Assembly: GCA_008638375.1 (NCBI GenBank)
Contig: CM018036.1
Coordinates: forward strand, 7,997,892 to 8,061,891
Length of the DNA: 64,000 nucleotides
Direction of reading: 5' to 3'
Origin: Nyssa sinensis
Taxonomy: Eukaryota; Streptophyta; Magnoliopsida; Cornales; Nyssaceae
A program made the translations under genes and the position numbers. The notes beneath the pieces are model-generated. The model ran no database searches and was not told where the DNA came from. It saw only the letters and a program-made list of their open reading frames with translations. Below, piece by piece: positions 1 through 13,000 of the stretch. Positions within the stretch are counted from its first letter, which is position 1, and each line of letters starts with the position of its first letter.

Positions 1-62
1 GCTGTGCCAAGTATAAAGAGAAACAGAGAGATAAGCAGCAGGATTGCAGCTTCAATTACAGC

Positions 63-135
<73 letters not shown>

Positions 136-559
136 GCAAGTGCGCATATGACACATGCTTTGTCTTGTGCAATGCCACTATGACTTGAATCAAGTCATTT
201 GCATATGTTGATCTTAAATTGCTGCATTCATCTAACTCATAATTTCCTATTGAGTTCATTAGATGTTACAAAGGAGATCTATTTCCCTCTGGAGATGTTT
301 GATGACCAGAGAAAATAACTTTATTAAATTCTCATGTGTACTTATTATCATATCCTTACACAGGTGGTCCTAAGTCTGGAAAAAGTAGGAGAGTTACGTT
401 AGGTAGTTAAAACTAGCGCAAAACTCTGTTAGATCCCTTATGAACATGAATCATTACATTATTCAAGTAAATAATAGAGCATTTCCCTTAAGCAACACAG
501 TGCATTAGTTTTTGGGTGCTCCAAAAAAATGTGCAAGGTGTGCTGCATCAGCTCTCAGG
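1..559. other. Spacer with compound microsatellite at 69-135
   Basis: No gene is visible here. Positions 69-97 are a CT run, 98-125 an AC run and 126-135 an AT run, forming one compound microsatellite. The rest is AT-rich sequence without long open frames. The missing 3' exons of the MORC gene would have to lie left of base 1, since no MORC-like codons are recognisable here on minus. Confidence 0.6.
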
Positions 560-2490
560 GGCGACGAAAAGTAGCAACTTGAGATATAGGGATATTGATA
601 TATAAAAGGATGGAGCTAGTAGATACTATGATTAGAAGGAGGGTTAATATAGCATGCTAACAAAAAAGGTGGGTAGGACAGTAAGAGAAGTTGAAAAGAC
701 TAGATATAAATTTTATTATACTCAAAAGAATAAGCATATAAATGGTATAGGGATAATAGTGAATAAGGATTTCAAAGAAGAAATTGAAATTGTTATTTAT
801 TTATTTTTGATAAGTAAAGCAATTTCATTAAGAAGGCCAAGATGGGCAGAGAATTACAAAGGGCCTGCATATATTAATGGCTAAGGCCACCCAAAAAGTT
901 TACAAAAGACTCTATACAAAGGGGAAAAGATTCCACGTCCCAAAAGGATAGTAAGTGTAGAATTCTATCTTTCAACCTATTTGGGGGAGTAACCTTCCCC
1001 TCAAAGATCCCCTTTGTAATTGTGATTAAAAAGGGGATATGATAAAACTCATAAAACTTGTGTTGGGAGATAATACAATTAATATCATTAGAATTTATGC
1101 ACCCAAAATGTGACTAGAAAAACATATTAGAACACAATTTTGAAAACACCTGAATTGTTGGATTATGTTAAGAGTACTTGGAAGCATAGTTTTGTATTTT
1201 TATCCCTTTAATAATATAAATAGATATAAGAGCGTCTTTTTAGTTTTTATGCTCTCAACACTTCTTGAAATGTGTTCTTTTTCTCTCTTCTTTCTTTCAT
1301 TCTTTAACCCTAAACCAAAGTAATCAATATTTCAACCTTTTTTTTTTTTATAGGTAACACACACCCCTATGTCCAAACCGAGTCTTGAACCCTACACCTC
1401 TCTCTTTGGGAGTAAAAGGAGATACCACTCAAGCTAACAGTTGGTTGTAATATTTCATTTCAACTCGGTACTAGCGTAATCAATCATAGGATAGAGTATA
1501 TAAGATATTTGAGAGTTGTCGATTAGAGAAGGACAGCCAGCACCATGTTGATGTCAACACTAACTAGGTCACCAGATAATGGGAGGCACGTGGTCTGATT
1601 CATTTTAATTTTCTAGGAATTATGGTATATTTTACGAAATATGTTTATAATTCTTGTCCTTTTTCTATTTTGAAACTTTTTCGGAACCGAGAGGTGTAAT
1701 TTTGCGATCTGTGTTTTTGGAGTTTTTAGTTGGATTTTTTTTGGTTCGATCTAGTATAGAGAGGTGCAATTTTGGTTCTTAGGTCTCTTTTGGAACCTTT
1801 TTGGAATTGAGAGGTGTGATTTTATGTTAGGCTCTAGTCCCTAGATTGTCTAACATAAGTATCTCTTCCACCACTGCCAAAATCCACACAAAAAAGAGAC
1901 CTTCAAGGGGACTGGAGCTTTCCAAATACCATTTCAAGGAAAATCTACCCCCTACATTACCAACACCCTATAATTTTGTGAAGTTATTGAATGAAAATCA
2001 TATAAACGAGCTATTGAAAAGTTATTATATGAAAATCATATAGGAACCTAAATGTAGAGAACTCTAGGAAGATTAGGGAAAACATATATATATATATATA
2101 TATATTTGTAAGATTAAAGTGTCTTAAGGTGTAAAAAAGAATACATTGAGGAAGATGAAAACGAACAGGGTTTTAGGGCTAGATGGTATTCCTATAGAAG
2201 TTTGGAAATGTTTTTTGGGGGGAGGGGGTCTTTACTAACAAATTTATTTAATAAAATGATAACAACTAAGAAAATACCAGATAAGAGGCAAAGGAATATT
2301 TTAGTACCTATATATAAAAATAAGAGGGTACCCAAAATTATACGAAATATTGTAGTATTAAATTAATTGAGTCGGATTATGAAACTTTAGAAGAGAGTGA
2401 TCGAGGTTGAGACAACCGTATCGAAGTTCAACAATAAAAACTATTTACTTATTAAGAAGAGTTACGGAAAAGTGTAGAGGAAAAAAAAAA
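560..2490 (+). mobile_element. RTE-like LINE remnant (endonuclease and RT fragments)
   Basis: Two pieces of one non-LTR retrotransposon type are visible. At about 600-790 a conceptual reading gives MELVDTMIRRRVNIAC followed, after a stop, by a segment with NGIGIIVNKDFKEE. This resembles the endonuclease (APE/EEP) domain of plant RTE-type elements. At about 2120-2480, interrupted frames give GLDGIPIEVWK, then a segment like ILVPIYKNK, and then TIYLLRRVTEKCR, which are reverse transcriptase (RT) landmarks of the same element class. The pieces are separated by about 1.3 kb of unassigned DNA including an AT microsatellite at 2085-2106. Stops and frameshifts are numerous, so it is inactive. Clade assignment rests on remembered motifs and needs an alignment. 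Confidence 0.6.
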
Positions 2491-2499
2491 AAAAAAAGA

Positions 2500-3105
2500 T
2501 CTTCATACTTCATGTCCTTATTCTCTATTCCTGTTAGAGTTGTTAAGGCCCAAGAAGTTGGAGAAGATTCAACAAGATTTTCTTCGGGGAGGGATAGGGG
2601 AGTACACGTATCATTCAGTCTCCTAGAAGATGGAAGTGTTCCCCAATTAAATGTGGCGGTTTGGGGATTATGTCATTTAACCAATTTAATAAAGCTTCAC
2701 TTGGGAAATGTTATGGAAATATGTGATTGAATCTAACAATCCGTGGCGTAAGGTGATAGAAAAGAAATATGGGAGTGATGATTGAGGGTGGATCTCAGGG
2801 GGAGGATGGGCAGCCGTATGGGGTGTGTCTTTGGAAATGCATCAAGAAAGGTTGAGAAGAGTTTACTTCTCATATGAAGTTTGCGGTTGGAAATGGGATC
2901 AGGATTAACTTTTTGTTTGACACTTTGTGCAATGATATGTGGAAGTGCAGATTCCCATACTTGTTTTGCATTACTTCAGAGAAAGGTGCCAAAGTGGTGG
3001 ATTATTTTTATTTCTTAGAGAATGTAGTGTGGAATCCTTTCTCTATAAGGGCTTTTCAGGATTGAGAGTTGGATCATGTTGAAACTTTTTTAATGATGTT
3101 ATATG
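2500..3105 (+). mobile_element. L1-type LINE fragment, ORF2 C-terminal part
   Basis: Broken frames read through positions typical of the region between RT and the zf-RVT finger in plant L1 elements. One stretch corresponds to the usual [13 protein letters not shown] block (about 2670-2740), followed by a KYG motif and a segment beginning KFAVGNGIRINF at about 2875-2910. There are many stops and no intact ORF. The fragment ends where the hAT-like MITE begins at 3106. No poly(A) tail or TSD was identified. Confidence 0.55.
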
Positions 3106-3756
3106 CGAAGATCAAAATATCGTTTCGATGTATAGTTTCGGTCTGTCCGGAAACGGAAACGTTTCGGAAACATAATGGAAACGAAGAAAAAATTGGAAAC
3201 ATGTGAAAACATAACTTAAAATTTATTTATTTATACAAATAAGCCTATTTATTGAATATTTGTGCATGTTTAAGGCATATACATCATATTCATGATAAAT
3301 GACATAATAGATATTTACTATGTAATATCCACGAATTAGATAATTTGACATAAGTTACATATAAAATAAAAAGTAAAACAAATAGCGATTTAAACCTATT
3401 ATAATTAATAACTTAGTATTAAAATAGTTGTTTCTCTATACTTTATTTCCCTTACTACTTTTCTATTATTTTAGGAAAAATAATAGAAATATATCTTCTT
3501 GTAATTTTAAGTCTTAATCTTTGAAAAATAAATGTATATTATTTTTTACTAACTTTTAGAATTATTGTTGATATAAAAGAAATGTTTCCTCTGATTCGGT
3601 ATGTTTCCACTAGTTTCAGTATGTTTCTACGGAAACAATTTTGTTTCCATAGAAACATGTGAATTTCGATATTCTACTAGTGTTTCGTTTCAGTTCCCTG
3701 AGAAACAGAAACGTTTCGGCCGTTTTGATGGAAAAGAAACGAAACTTTGATCCTTG
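3106..3756 (+). mobile_element. hAT-like MITE, copy 1 of 3
   Basis: Inverted termini are CGAAGATCAAAATATCG on the left and, read in reverse complement, CAAGGATCAAAGTTTCG from the right. The interior is dominated by GAAAC/GTTTC motifs and carries no coding frame. The same about 650-bp sequence recurs at 17588-18272 (inverted) and 59530-60188. Copy 3 has a perfect 8-bp TSD, which suggests the hAT superfamily. In this copy the flanks do not match clearly. Confidence 0.75.
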
Positions 3757-4079
3757 CATATTCCAAATGAAGTCACAAGGTGTGCTCCTATGCTAAGTTG
3801 CTAACTATAGTTTAGTTGATTAAACTAGTGTGAGAATTTATTCTACTTATGGAGAGAATCAGATATGCATTGAAATCTAGATGTTTGAGGTTAAAAAATA
3901 CTAACATAAAATTATAGAATGTAGTTTACGAATACAGTGGAAAAATTGAAAGAATAGACAGACTTTAGCAGAATGATTTTCTAAAAGGGTAACAAAATTG
4001 ATGATTGAAAGAAGGAAAAGAAAAAAACCACCACCACCACAAAAACAAACAAAGTAAAATAAAAGCCGTAAATGCTTAC
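3757..4079. other. MORC intron sequence downstream of exon 8
   Basis: AT-rich sequence following, on minus, the splice donor of MORC exon 8. A run of CCACCACCAC lies near 4028-4040. No exon was recognised. Confidence 0.5.
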
Positions 4080-7000
4080 TTGCTTCAGAAGCTCTGCTTC
4101 TGTTGAATATGGAGACCACTGCAACAGCATGGAAAGATTAGACATAAAATGTTCTTTACCATACCGATGTAAGGTATCCAGTGTGCCAGTTGATGCGTTG
4201 AGCTCATAATCCACCTGCAATATACACAAAAAGTTAACATATGTAAGGAAAATGAAATCAATTTTAAATTCCGATATCAAGAACAACCTAAAGTTTAAAC
4301 ATCATTGAGGAACAGCCAATAACTGAAAACAGTTATTTTTAAATAAAAAAAAGCATAATGCCAAGTATTTTAATACCTAAGTTTTACCAGGCCCCAAACA
4401 AGTAATCTGCAGTAAACATAATTTTTGAGATCTATCCTCACTCCTTCAGAGAGATTATCAAAATATAGGCCATCAATAACCTATATCATGTGCACAATTC
4501 AACTAGCATGTCACCTTATGATCTCAAACAAGAGCGAGGAGGGGGAATAAGGTAATATATGGCATTGCGGGGAGCAACGCATATATGTACATTTCATTAG
4601 TACATGGTAATTGCTGTAGACAATAAATAACATTTATCATGACAGTATTATAGGTTTCCTAACATCCAATCCATAACTGACACAGGTTGTGCCGTAAGAA
4701 CAAATCAGCAGTAAATAGACACAAAGAAATCAATAGAAATACACAAACCAAACTAGAATAGAAGGGCGGAAAAAAAATGTGACTCACCATTGGAACTACA
4801 ATTCTGTCATGACCCGTTTGTGTCAAAAATGTGTAAGATAAAAGACCAATGCTTTGAGTAAATTTCCTGATCAAAAGATAAAATAATGACATGAAAGGTC
4901 TAAATAGACAATAATACAACAAAGAAAACTAATTTATTTTGGACGAAATACTAGAAATAATGCAGTACCTATCCATAAAGAAAATTTTCAATTTGCATAC
5001 TTTTTTTTTTATAGAATACTGGATGCTAATTTTTCTATACTACTCATCAAACAAAACTATCAAAACTTTTTAGGGATCAAGTTCCCAAAGAACTCAGCAT
5101 CTTGGGGGCTTAGGGGTGAAGGACTTGAGAATCTTCAATACAGCTCTCTTAGGGAAATGGTTATGGAAGTTTGGCGATAGTGATAAGGATTGATGGAAGG
5201 AGATTATCGTGTCTAAGTATGGGAGCGAGGCTGGGGGCTGGTGCTCGGGTAGCGTTGATGGGCCGTTGGGTTGTGGGTTATGGGGTTACATCAGAAGAGA
5301 ATGGAGACCTTTTAAGGATAGATGTAGGTTTGTCATTGGGAAGGGTGACCGGATAAAATTTTGGGATGATGTGTGGAGTGGGGATTCGCCTCTGAAGAGG
5401 AAATTTCCCAGGCTTTACAGTTTGGCTACAAACAAGTTGGTATGGGTTAGCGAGTATGCGGTGAGCACTGGAAACACGCTTGTTTGGACTCCTTTGTTTA
5501 GAAGAGACTTCTTTGATTGGGAGCTTGAGGAGGTGGACTCTTTTCTTAGCCACATCAACAAGTTCCGGGTAGTGGAAGGAAGAGAAGATAAAAGGTTATG
5601 GATTCCTGATAAGTCATCCTTTTCTGTGAGCTCTTTCTACAAGAGTTTTTTTCCTTCCGAAAGCACTCTTTTTCCTTGGAAGATCACTTGGCATTAAAAG
5701 GCCCCCCCCTAAAGCCTCCTTCGCTTGGGAAGCTTCTTGGAATGCCATTTTAACCGCGGAAAACTTGATGAGGAGGGGTTTCCAGATGGCTAGTAGATGC
5801 TACTTTTGTATGAATGAAGAAGAAAGAGTGGATCATGCTCTCATGCACTGTCACATTCCCTAGAGCTGCTGGAACCTAGTTCTCACCATTTTTGGAGTCA
5901 CATGAGTCATGCCAGATTCCGTCAAAGATCTTTTGATAGCTTGGGAAGGGTGCATCTTTCCCAAAGAAATTAAGAGAATCTGGAGATTAGCCCCTATCTG
6001 CCTTTTGTAGGTGCCTATGGAAAGAGAGAAACAATCGTGTCTTCGAGTATCGGGAGCTTCCTACTCCTTACCTTAAAGATGTCTTTTTGCGTTTATTATT
6101 TTTTTGGGCCAAAGAGGCTTTTCCTGTAAATGTTACTTCTTTAGTTGACTTTTTGGGGTCTTTAAGGCTTGTTGTAATTCTACTTGGGTTTTTGCCCTTT
6201 TGCCCTTCTCGGGCTTCTTAATATACTTCTTACTTATAAAAAAAAAGTTACCAAAGAACACACACACAGTCAATGAAATGAAAAAAGGAAATCTTCATAG
6301 CATCCTGGCTTATGACACTTCACAACTAATGAACCAAAAGCCATGGTAATCACTTACAGTTGTTTTTTTATCTGAAAGAAACAAATATAAGAAAAGATAA
6401 TGCCTAAGAAGGAAAGACTTTTTAAAATATTTTCTTCTCGTTTCATTCATTCTTTCAAGGAAAGGAATGGAGCCATAACGTGCATTCCTTGTCCAAGACT
6501 TCAAGATTTCTTATTTCTGTGGCTTGGGAGAATAGATTTCCCAACGCATCCCAATCTTGCTTCCCTAAGCTTGTGTCAGATCATAGCCCGATTTTGTTGG
6601 ATAGTGGCAATGTGAGATGGGGGAAGGCTTCATTCAGATTTGACAATATGTGGCTGCAAGAGCCAGGTTTTCGTGATAGGGTGGATAAGTGGTGGAAAGA
6701 GTACAACATAAGGGGAGAGCAGAACTATGTTGTGGCACAAAAACTCAAGCTGTTGAAGGCAGACCTTAAGAGATGGAATTCAGAAGTGTTAGATAATGTT
6801 CAAGACAGAAATGAAAAACTGATGATGGATGTCCAGAAGTTAGATAGGGAAGAGCAGGAGAGATTATTATCTTCCGAGGAGATTCATGTGAGGGATGGCC
6901 TGAAGGGCGAGTTGGGGAGAGTATTGAAGATGGAAGAAATTTCTTGGAGAAAGAAATCTAGAGCTCTATGGTTGAAGGAGGGTGATAGAAATACCAAATT

Positions 7001-10000
7001 TTTCGGCCAGGTGGCCAATTATCACAGGAGGAGAAACAATATCATTATGGTAACCATAGGGGAGAGGAAGCTTCAAGGAGTTGTAGAAGTCAAAGAAGGA
7101 ATAGTGGGGTTTTACCAGCAACTATACACTGAATCTCATGAATGGAGGCCGAACTTGGAAGGGATGGAGTTCTCAGCTATTTCAGAAGATGCAGTGAGCT
7201 GGTTGGAGAAGTCTTTTGAGGAGGAAGAAGTCATCGCTGTGCTGAAGTCTTGTGATGGGAACAAAGCGCCAGGCCCTTATGGTTTCACGATGGCTCTCTA
7301 CCGTCATTGTTGGAGGATTATTAGGGGTGGGTGACGTATTGGCAGCATTTGCTCAGTTCCACCAATCATGCTCATTCGAGAGGAGTCTCAATGCCTCGTT
7401 TATAGCATTGATTCCTGAAAAGGAAGGGGCGGAGAATATACGGGATAACAGGTCAATTAACTTAGTGGGGAGCTTGAATAAGCTCTTGGCTAAAGTGTTA
7501 GCAATATGGCTGAAGGAGGTGATGAGTAGCAGCATTATTTCCATAAGTCAAAATGCCTTTGTGTGTGTGTGCTTTTTTTGGGAGGGGGGGGGGGGGGTGG
7601 GCATTTTTAGCTAATGAGTAACGAGTGTATTGATACAAGGTGTAAAAGGGGAGAGAAAGGGCTTGTATGCAAGTTGGATATGGAAAAAGCTTATGACCAT
7701 GTGCATTGGGATTTCTTGATTTCTATTATGACCAACATGGGTTTTGGTGAAAGGTGGAGAGGAGGATGTAGCCAAGAGCTTGTATTGTAGAGGTCTAGCA
7801 TTTATGACCATATGAATTGGGGCTTGTGTTGTAGAGGTCTTGCATTTATTATTTGCAGACAACACCAAAGTGTTTTGTGATGCGGAGGAAGAGCAACTTT
7901 GGCACCTGAGGTGCATTCTCTTGTGTTTCGAGGCTTTTTTAGGATTGAAGCTGAATCTGAAGAAGACTGAGATTATCCCAGTGGGCGAGGGGAGGCGGTG
8001 GAGGAGATGGCATGGACTTTGGGTTGTGAGGTGGGCTAGTTTCCGTCCGTGTATCTTGGTCTTCCATTAGGGACCTCCTCGAGGGATTTGGGATGCACTG
8101 ATTGAGATATTTCAAAAGAGGTTAGTGTCTGTTTGGGAGAGCTTCAGCTGATAGAGAAGTGATACTGAGAAAGTGATTCTAGTAAAATTAGTCTAGTGTT
8201 TGGATTGATATAATTCAGTAGTGATTCTGATGTTAGAAGTGATTATTGGATGTTGGTAAAAGTTATTCTAAAATGATTTAAAATTATAAAATGTCTTTTT
8301 TATCCTTTTACTTGCATGAGATGATTTTGATTGTTTTTGTACATATGTTATATAAAAAAATTAAAAAAATTTATATAATAAATATATATATTAAACTATA
8401 AAATAATTTTATTTTTATTCTTTTCATCTTTTCTTTACAAAGTTTGTCCTTTCCAAAAAAAAAAACCCAGGTACAGAACATATATCAAGGCAAGTTAAAG
8501 GACAAATTGGGTGTTCGTTAGACTGTCTTTTGAAAGCTACTCTCGGGAGCTTTCGACTTCTAACGTTTTCTGAGCTTTGAGCGCTGTGTTTTGTGCCGCT
8601 TGAAGCATAGCCAAACACCAAGTTATTACCAGCTTTTGTGTTTGGACTGCATAAATGCCAAACGGGGCCTAAGCAGGTTGGCAGAATCAGTAATTGTCAA
8701 AAGGAGGCATGATTCCTCTTATTAGAAGTACTCTGAGAACCTTCCCCCGTACTATATGTCGCTATTCCAGATGCCAACTTTGGTCAGAAGAAAACTTTAA
8801 AAAAATTCAGAAGGATTTTCTATGGGGAAGTAGGGAGGAGGGCAGGAAGATCCACCTTCTTAGTTGGGACAAAGTAAAAGCTCTAGTTATTGAGGGTGGT
8901 CCAGGGATAAAAGACTTGCAATTGTTCAACCAAGCTTTGCTAGGGAAGTGGCTGTGGCGATATGCTATTGAGAATAATGCTTTGTGGAGAGAGGTGGTGG
9001 ATATTAAGTATGGAAGAGATAGTGGTGGGCAGGAAGCCAAAGGGACATATGGTTGTGGAGTGTGGAAAGCAATCGGGAGAGGCCAAAATCATTTCACAAT
9101 GAATGTTACAGTTGACATTGGAGATGGTTCGAGAGTGAGATTTTGGGGCGACCATTGGCATAGGGATGGGATCCTGAAGAATCAATTCCCAAATCTATTT
9201 AATACTTGCGACGGATAAGGAGTGCCTCGTGGCGGATTGTTTGGGAATTAGAAGAGGTTAATGAGTTGATGGCTTCTTTAAGTAGGGTGGATAGGAGCGG
9301 TTAGATGGGATCACTTGGATATGAGGTGGTGGTGGGAACTTCACGTTTTGGTCCTTTTATAGAAAGTTATGGATTGGGAAGGACAATTCATTCCCTTAAA
9401 AGTTGATATGGAAGTCCCGAGTGCCTAACAAAGTCACATTCTTCGCTTGGGAGGCGGTGTGGAGTGTTATTTTGACAGAGGACAATTTGAAGAGAAGAGG
9501 TTATCATCTCGCTAGCCGTTGCTCTCTATGCAAAGTGGAGGAAGAAACGGTAGATCATCTTCTTTTGCATTGCAAGTATGTGAGGGATGTATGAAGTATG
9601 CTTTTTTGCATTCTTGGATGTTCATGATTTTTTTTTCTTTGATTAGTTGGATGTTCATGGTTATGCTGGCCAAGGTAAAGCAACTCTTTTTGGGATAGCA
9701 GTAGACTTCAAAAAGGCCGGGGATTGCTTGGAAAATGGCTCCATTTTGTCTAGTGTGGTGTATATGTCGAGAAAGGAATAGATGAGTTTTTTAAAGGTGG
9801 ACTCTCCCCCTTGGAAGTTGAAAGGCATTGTTTTGAAGACCTTTCTCTTTTGGATTAAAGAAGAATATTCTATGTATTTAGAGAGGCTAATTGATTTTTG
9901 GGGGATCTTAGGTTTTAATTTTTGTAGCCGGTCCCTTTCTTCTGTATATTTGGGGTGTCCTCCTTGGGCCCTTTCTGAGTAATACAAAATACTTTTATCG

Positions 10001-13000
10001 ATCAAAAAAATAACAATTACTTGACTGTTGAGAGTTACACTTTACTGACTTGATGTGCTCATAAATTTTATTCTCAATTTCCCATCTTTTCAAACCCTAT
10101 TTGGTACCAAAGCAAACGATCTGAGGATTTCCAAGCAAAAAAAATTTTTGAACCAATGAGGTGACATCATCCGTTCACACAGTCAGTCATTTGGACTTGA
10201 TATTGTCTGTACCAGTCTAGAGGAGTGATCTGATCCAAGTTGAAGATGTCAAAAAGATAAGAGTAAGGCCAAAATGAACATGGTGGAAGCTGTGAGAAAG
10301 GACATGAAGAGCTGATTAGACAAGACAGATCCATATAGTCCACTCCAAATAATTGAAATTAAGGCTTGATTCTAGTTTGGATTTGTATATTATTTATTTT
10401 CCCTCTTGTTTTCATAAGAGCTAGTAATCCATACAATATTGATAGTCATATCCAACCCAACTACCAATCCTTAAAAGATCCCAAGTTCAACCCTAAAACA
10501 CAAGTTAGAAACCTCAACCCAAACATGATGAAAGTTGATCAAGCAGAACTTAGTTGAATGCTTAAAGACTTAAAAGTGTGACCTATCTAAGAGGTCAGTT
10601 GGAAGGGACTAGCAGCTTCAAAAGATCTAAGTACAGTCAAACTTCATCTGCACATTGTGTAGGCAAGCGTGGCTGGGATTCCTATTCTTTATTTCAAAGA
10701 TAAGACCTTAAATTCCTGTGGATCATGAAATATCAGTCTTTCAGGAAAAATTACAAAAAATCAACTCAAACTAATAACCACAATGTATCAATGCCTCATA
10801 ATCTCCCATCCAACTAAAATGGACAAACATAATTAAGGCTCGGAATAGTCTTAAAAGTTAGATTTCCTTTTGATATTAATATACATGTAAATATTTACAC
10901 ATTCAACAATAGAATAACCGTATCGCTCTGGTATTATAGATGCTAAATGTGATTGAGAAAGGTTTATAAAACACGCTGGTGAAACAACAAAAAATGAAAT
11001 TCATTTGTACAAGAAAAGAGTGACTTTGTTATCAAACTCAACCTGTTCTCCAGGTGGCGGGTGAAAACAATAACGTCTGCCCCAAGTCTCATAGTGCTGG
11101 TCTTGAAACCATTTCCATCTGAAGGCTATCAACCAATTAATAGGAAAATAGAAAACATGAAAATTTTCAAAAATAAGCGCACAGGAGCCATACACTGTCC
11201 AATAGTTGATTTCAACTTCTTATCTGAAAATCCAAAACTAAGACAACGTCGCATTGCATCTGGGTCCATTCCACCACCATCATCTATTTGTGAAGTATCA
11301 AGTTTCACAATCACATAATTTAGATAAAATTTTCTGAAAGTATGAAATGTCAATCAGAAAGACTCCAATATCAAATTAACAATCATCCTTTATTGATGAG
11401 AGAAAGGAAATAAAATACCTTGAATTAACAATGCCAGGCCCCCATCCCTTGGATTTGAGGTTTTATCTACAATGACAAAGGTGGCCCCATTGTGTATCTA
11501 CCCAATAGATGAAACAAGGAATGCAAAACATGAAGTTATCAAACATTAGCATGAAATAAATGGGGAACAGCATGCACCCAATTGATTTAACATTTTAAGG
11601 CATGTATTAACCTTCACAGTGGCCCCTACACGTATGTGGTGATAGTCAACCTAACTTGGCAATCTAAATCCTTTTGACATATAACTGATTTTAATTAAAT
11701 TTTGATTAAAGGCATTAGCACATGCTATGCAAACATTTCTTACCTTATTATTATCTGTCCTTTTCTTCATTTAGCTATCCTTCCTCTTTCTCCAAGAGTT
11801 AATGGAAAGGGAGTTTTGAACTGGATAGATGAGTTGGCAAAATTGAATATTTGAAATGACTACTTTACCTTTATTTCATTTAACTGATTGAATGAAACGT
11901 AAAGACACATAACCTATTCTATGCTATTAATTAAGAGAAATATAGGCTCCCAGTCACCCATTTTTTCTTAGCAAAAAATCATTAACTTAATTAAATAGAG
12001 AGAAAAATTTAAAAATAAAAAGGGGGTAGATAAAATAAAGGCCAAGATGGACGCATAACATAAGCTACTAGCTAAAAGAACGTATGTTAATAAGCAATGC
12101 TGCTTCCAGAAAAAAAAAAGGGGGGGGGGGGGGGGCCACCAGACAATGCAACAACATAACCCCCCATCCCCATAAAGTTTCCACCTCCCCCTCCTGGTTG
12201 AAAAATTTTACATCTCTCTAATTTTCAGGGGTTCAAAATAAACCAAAAGATAATTCTAAAGTCTAAACAACATACAACTTACTTTTGCAGGTGCATTGAG
12301 CTGCTACTTGCTAGCAGCAATGAGTATAAAGGCCTCTAGAACATAAAACTCCAAAAGTGGGGGAGGGGGGGAGAGAAAGAAGTGCCATATTACTTGTCCA
12401 CAGGAATCTACAAAAAATACTCTGTTTCTTACCCAGATCATTTGCAACACAAAATCAACATTGCGTGGCAGCATCATAGAGAGAATCAGAGAACCAAAAT
12501 AACAGAGTGCACTACATAAAGTTTTGGATGAAAAAGTTACCTCGTCAACTGCATTATCAAGCAGCTCCGCAATGGCTGCAAAAATGAAGCAAAAAATAAG
12601 CTGGTACTAGATATTTTAGTAATTGTAAAATGCAATATATTGGAGTCATTAGGCTAAAAAGAATACAATGAGGTTAAACTGGCAAACTAAATAAGCTGGA
12701 CATACCACCAAAAGCCCATTTGTGTGAAGTGGCATTTGAATGAAGGAACTTGGGGTGAATGTGTAGATAATTTTTGCCATCTGTCAACCAAAAGGCAAGA
12801 TGTCATAGAACAATAGAACAAGCAACAACAGAGTGCTTGGATGGACATGAGAGTCCACAGGAAACATCCAACTGACAAGCCCAAGCTAGGAAATCAATAG
12901 AACCAAAACTTTTTGAAAAGTTACACTACTAACTTGAGCTTTTCAGAGGTCCATTGGACTGTCTGTTGGATCCTATAAATTAGATGTTCAAGTAATCCAA

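Noticed and set aside
56..259. Minus-strand open frame with Cys-Val and Arg-Glu repeats
   Set aside because: It is simply translation of the AC and CT microsatellite.
1846..2043. Open frame between the two RTE-like LINE pieces
   Set aside because: No resemblance to endonuclease, RT or gag sequence, so it was not added to the LINE evidence.
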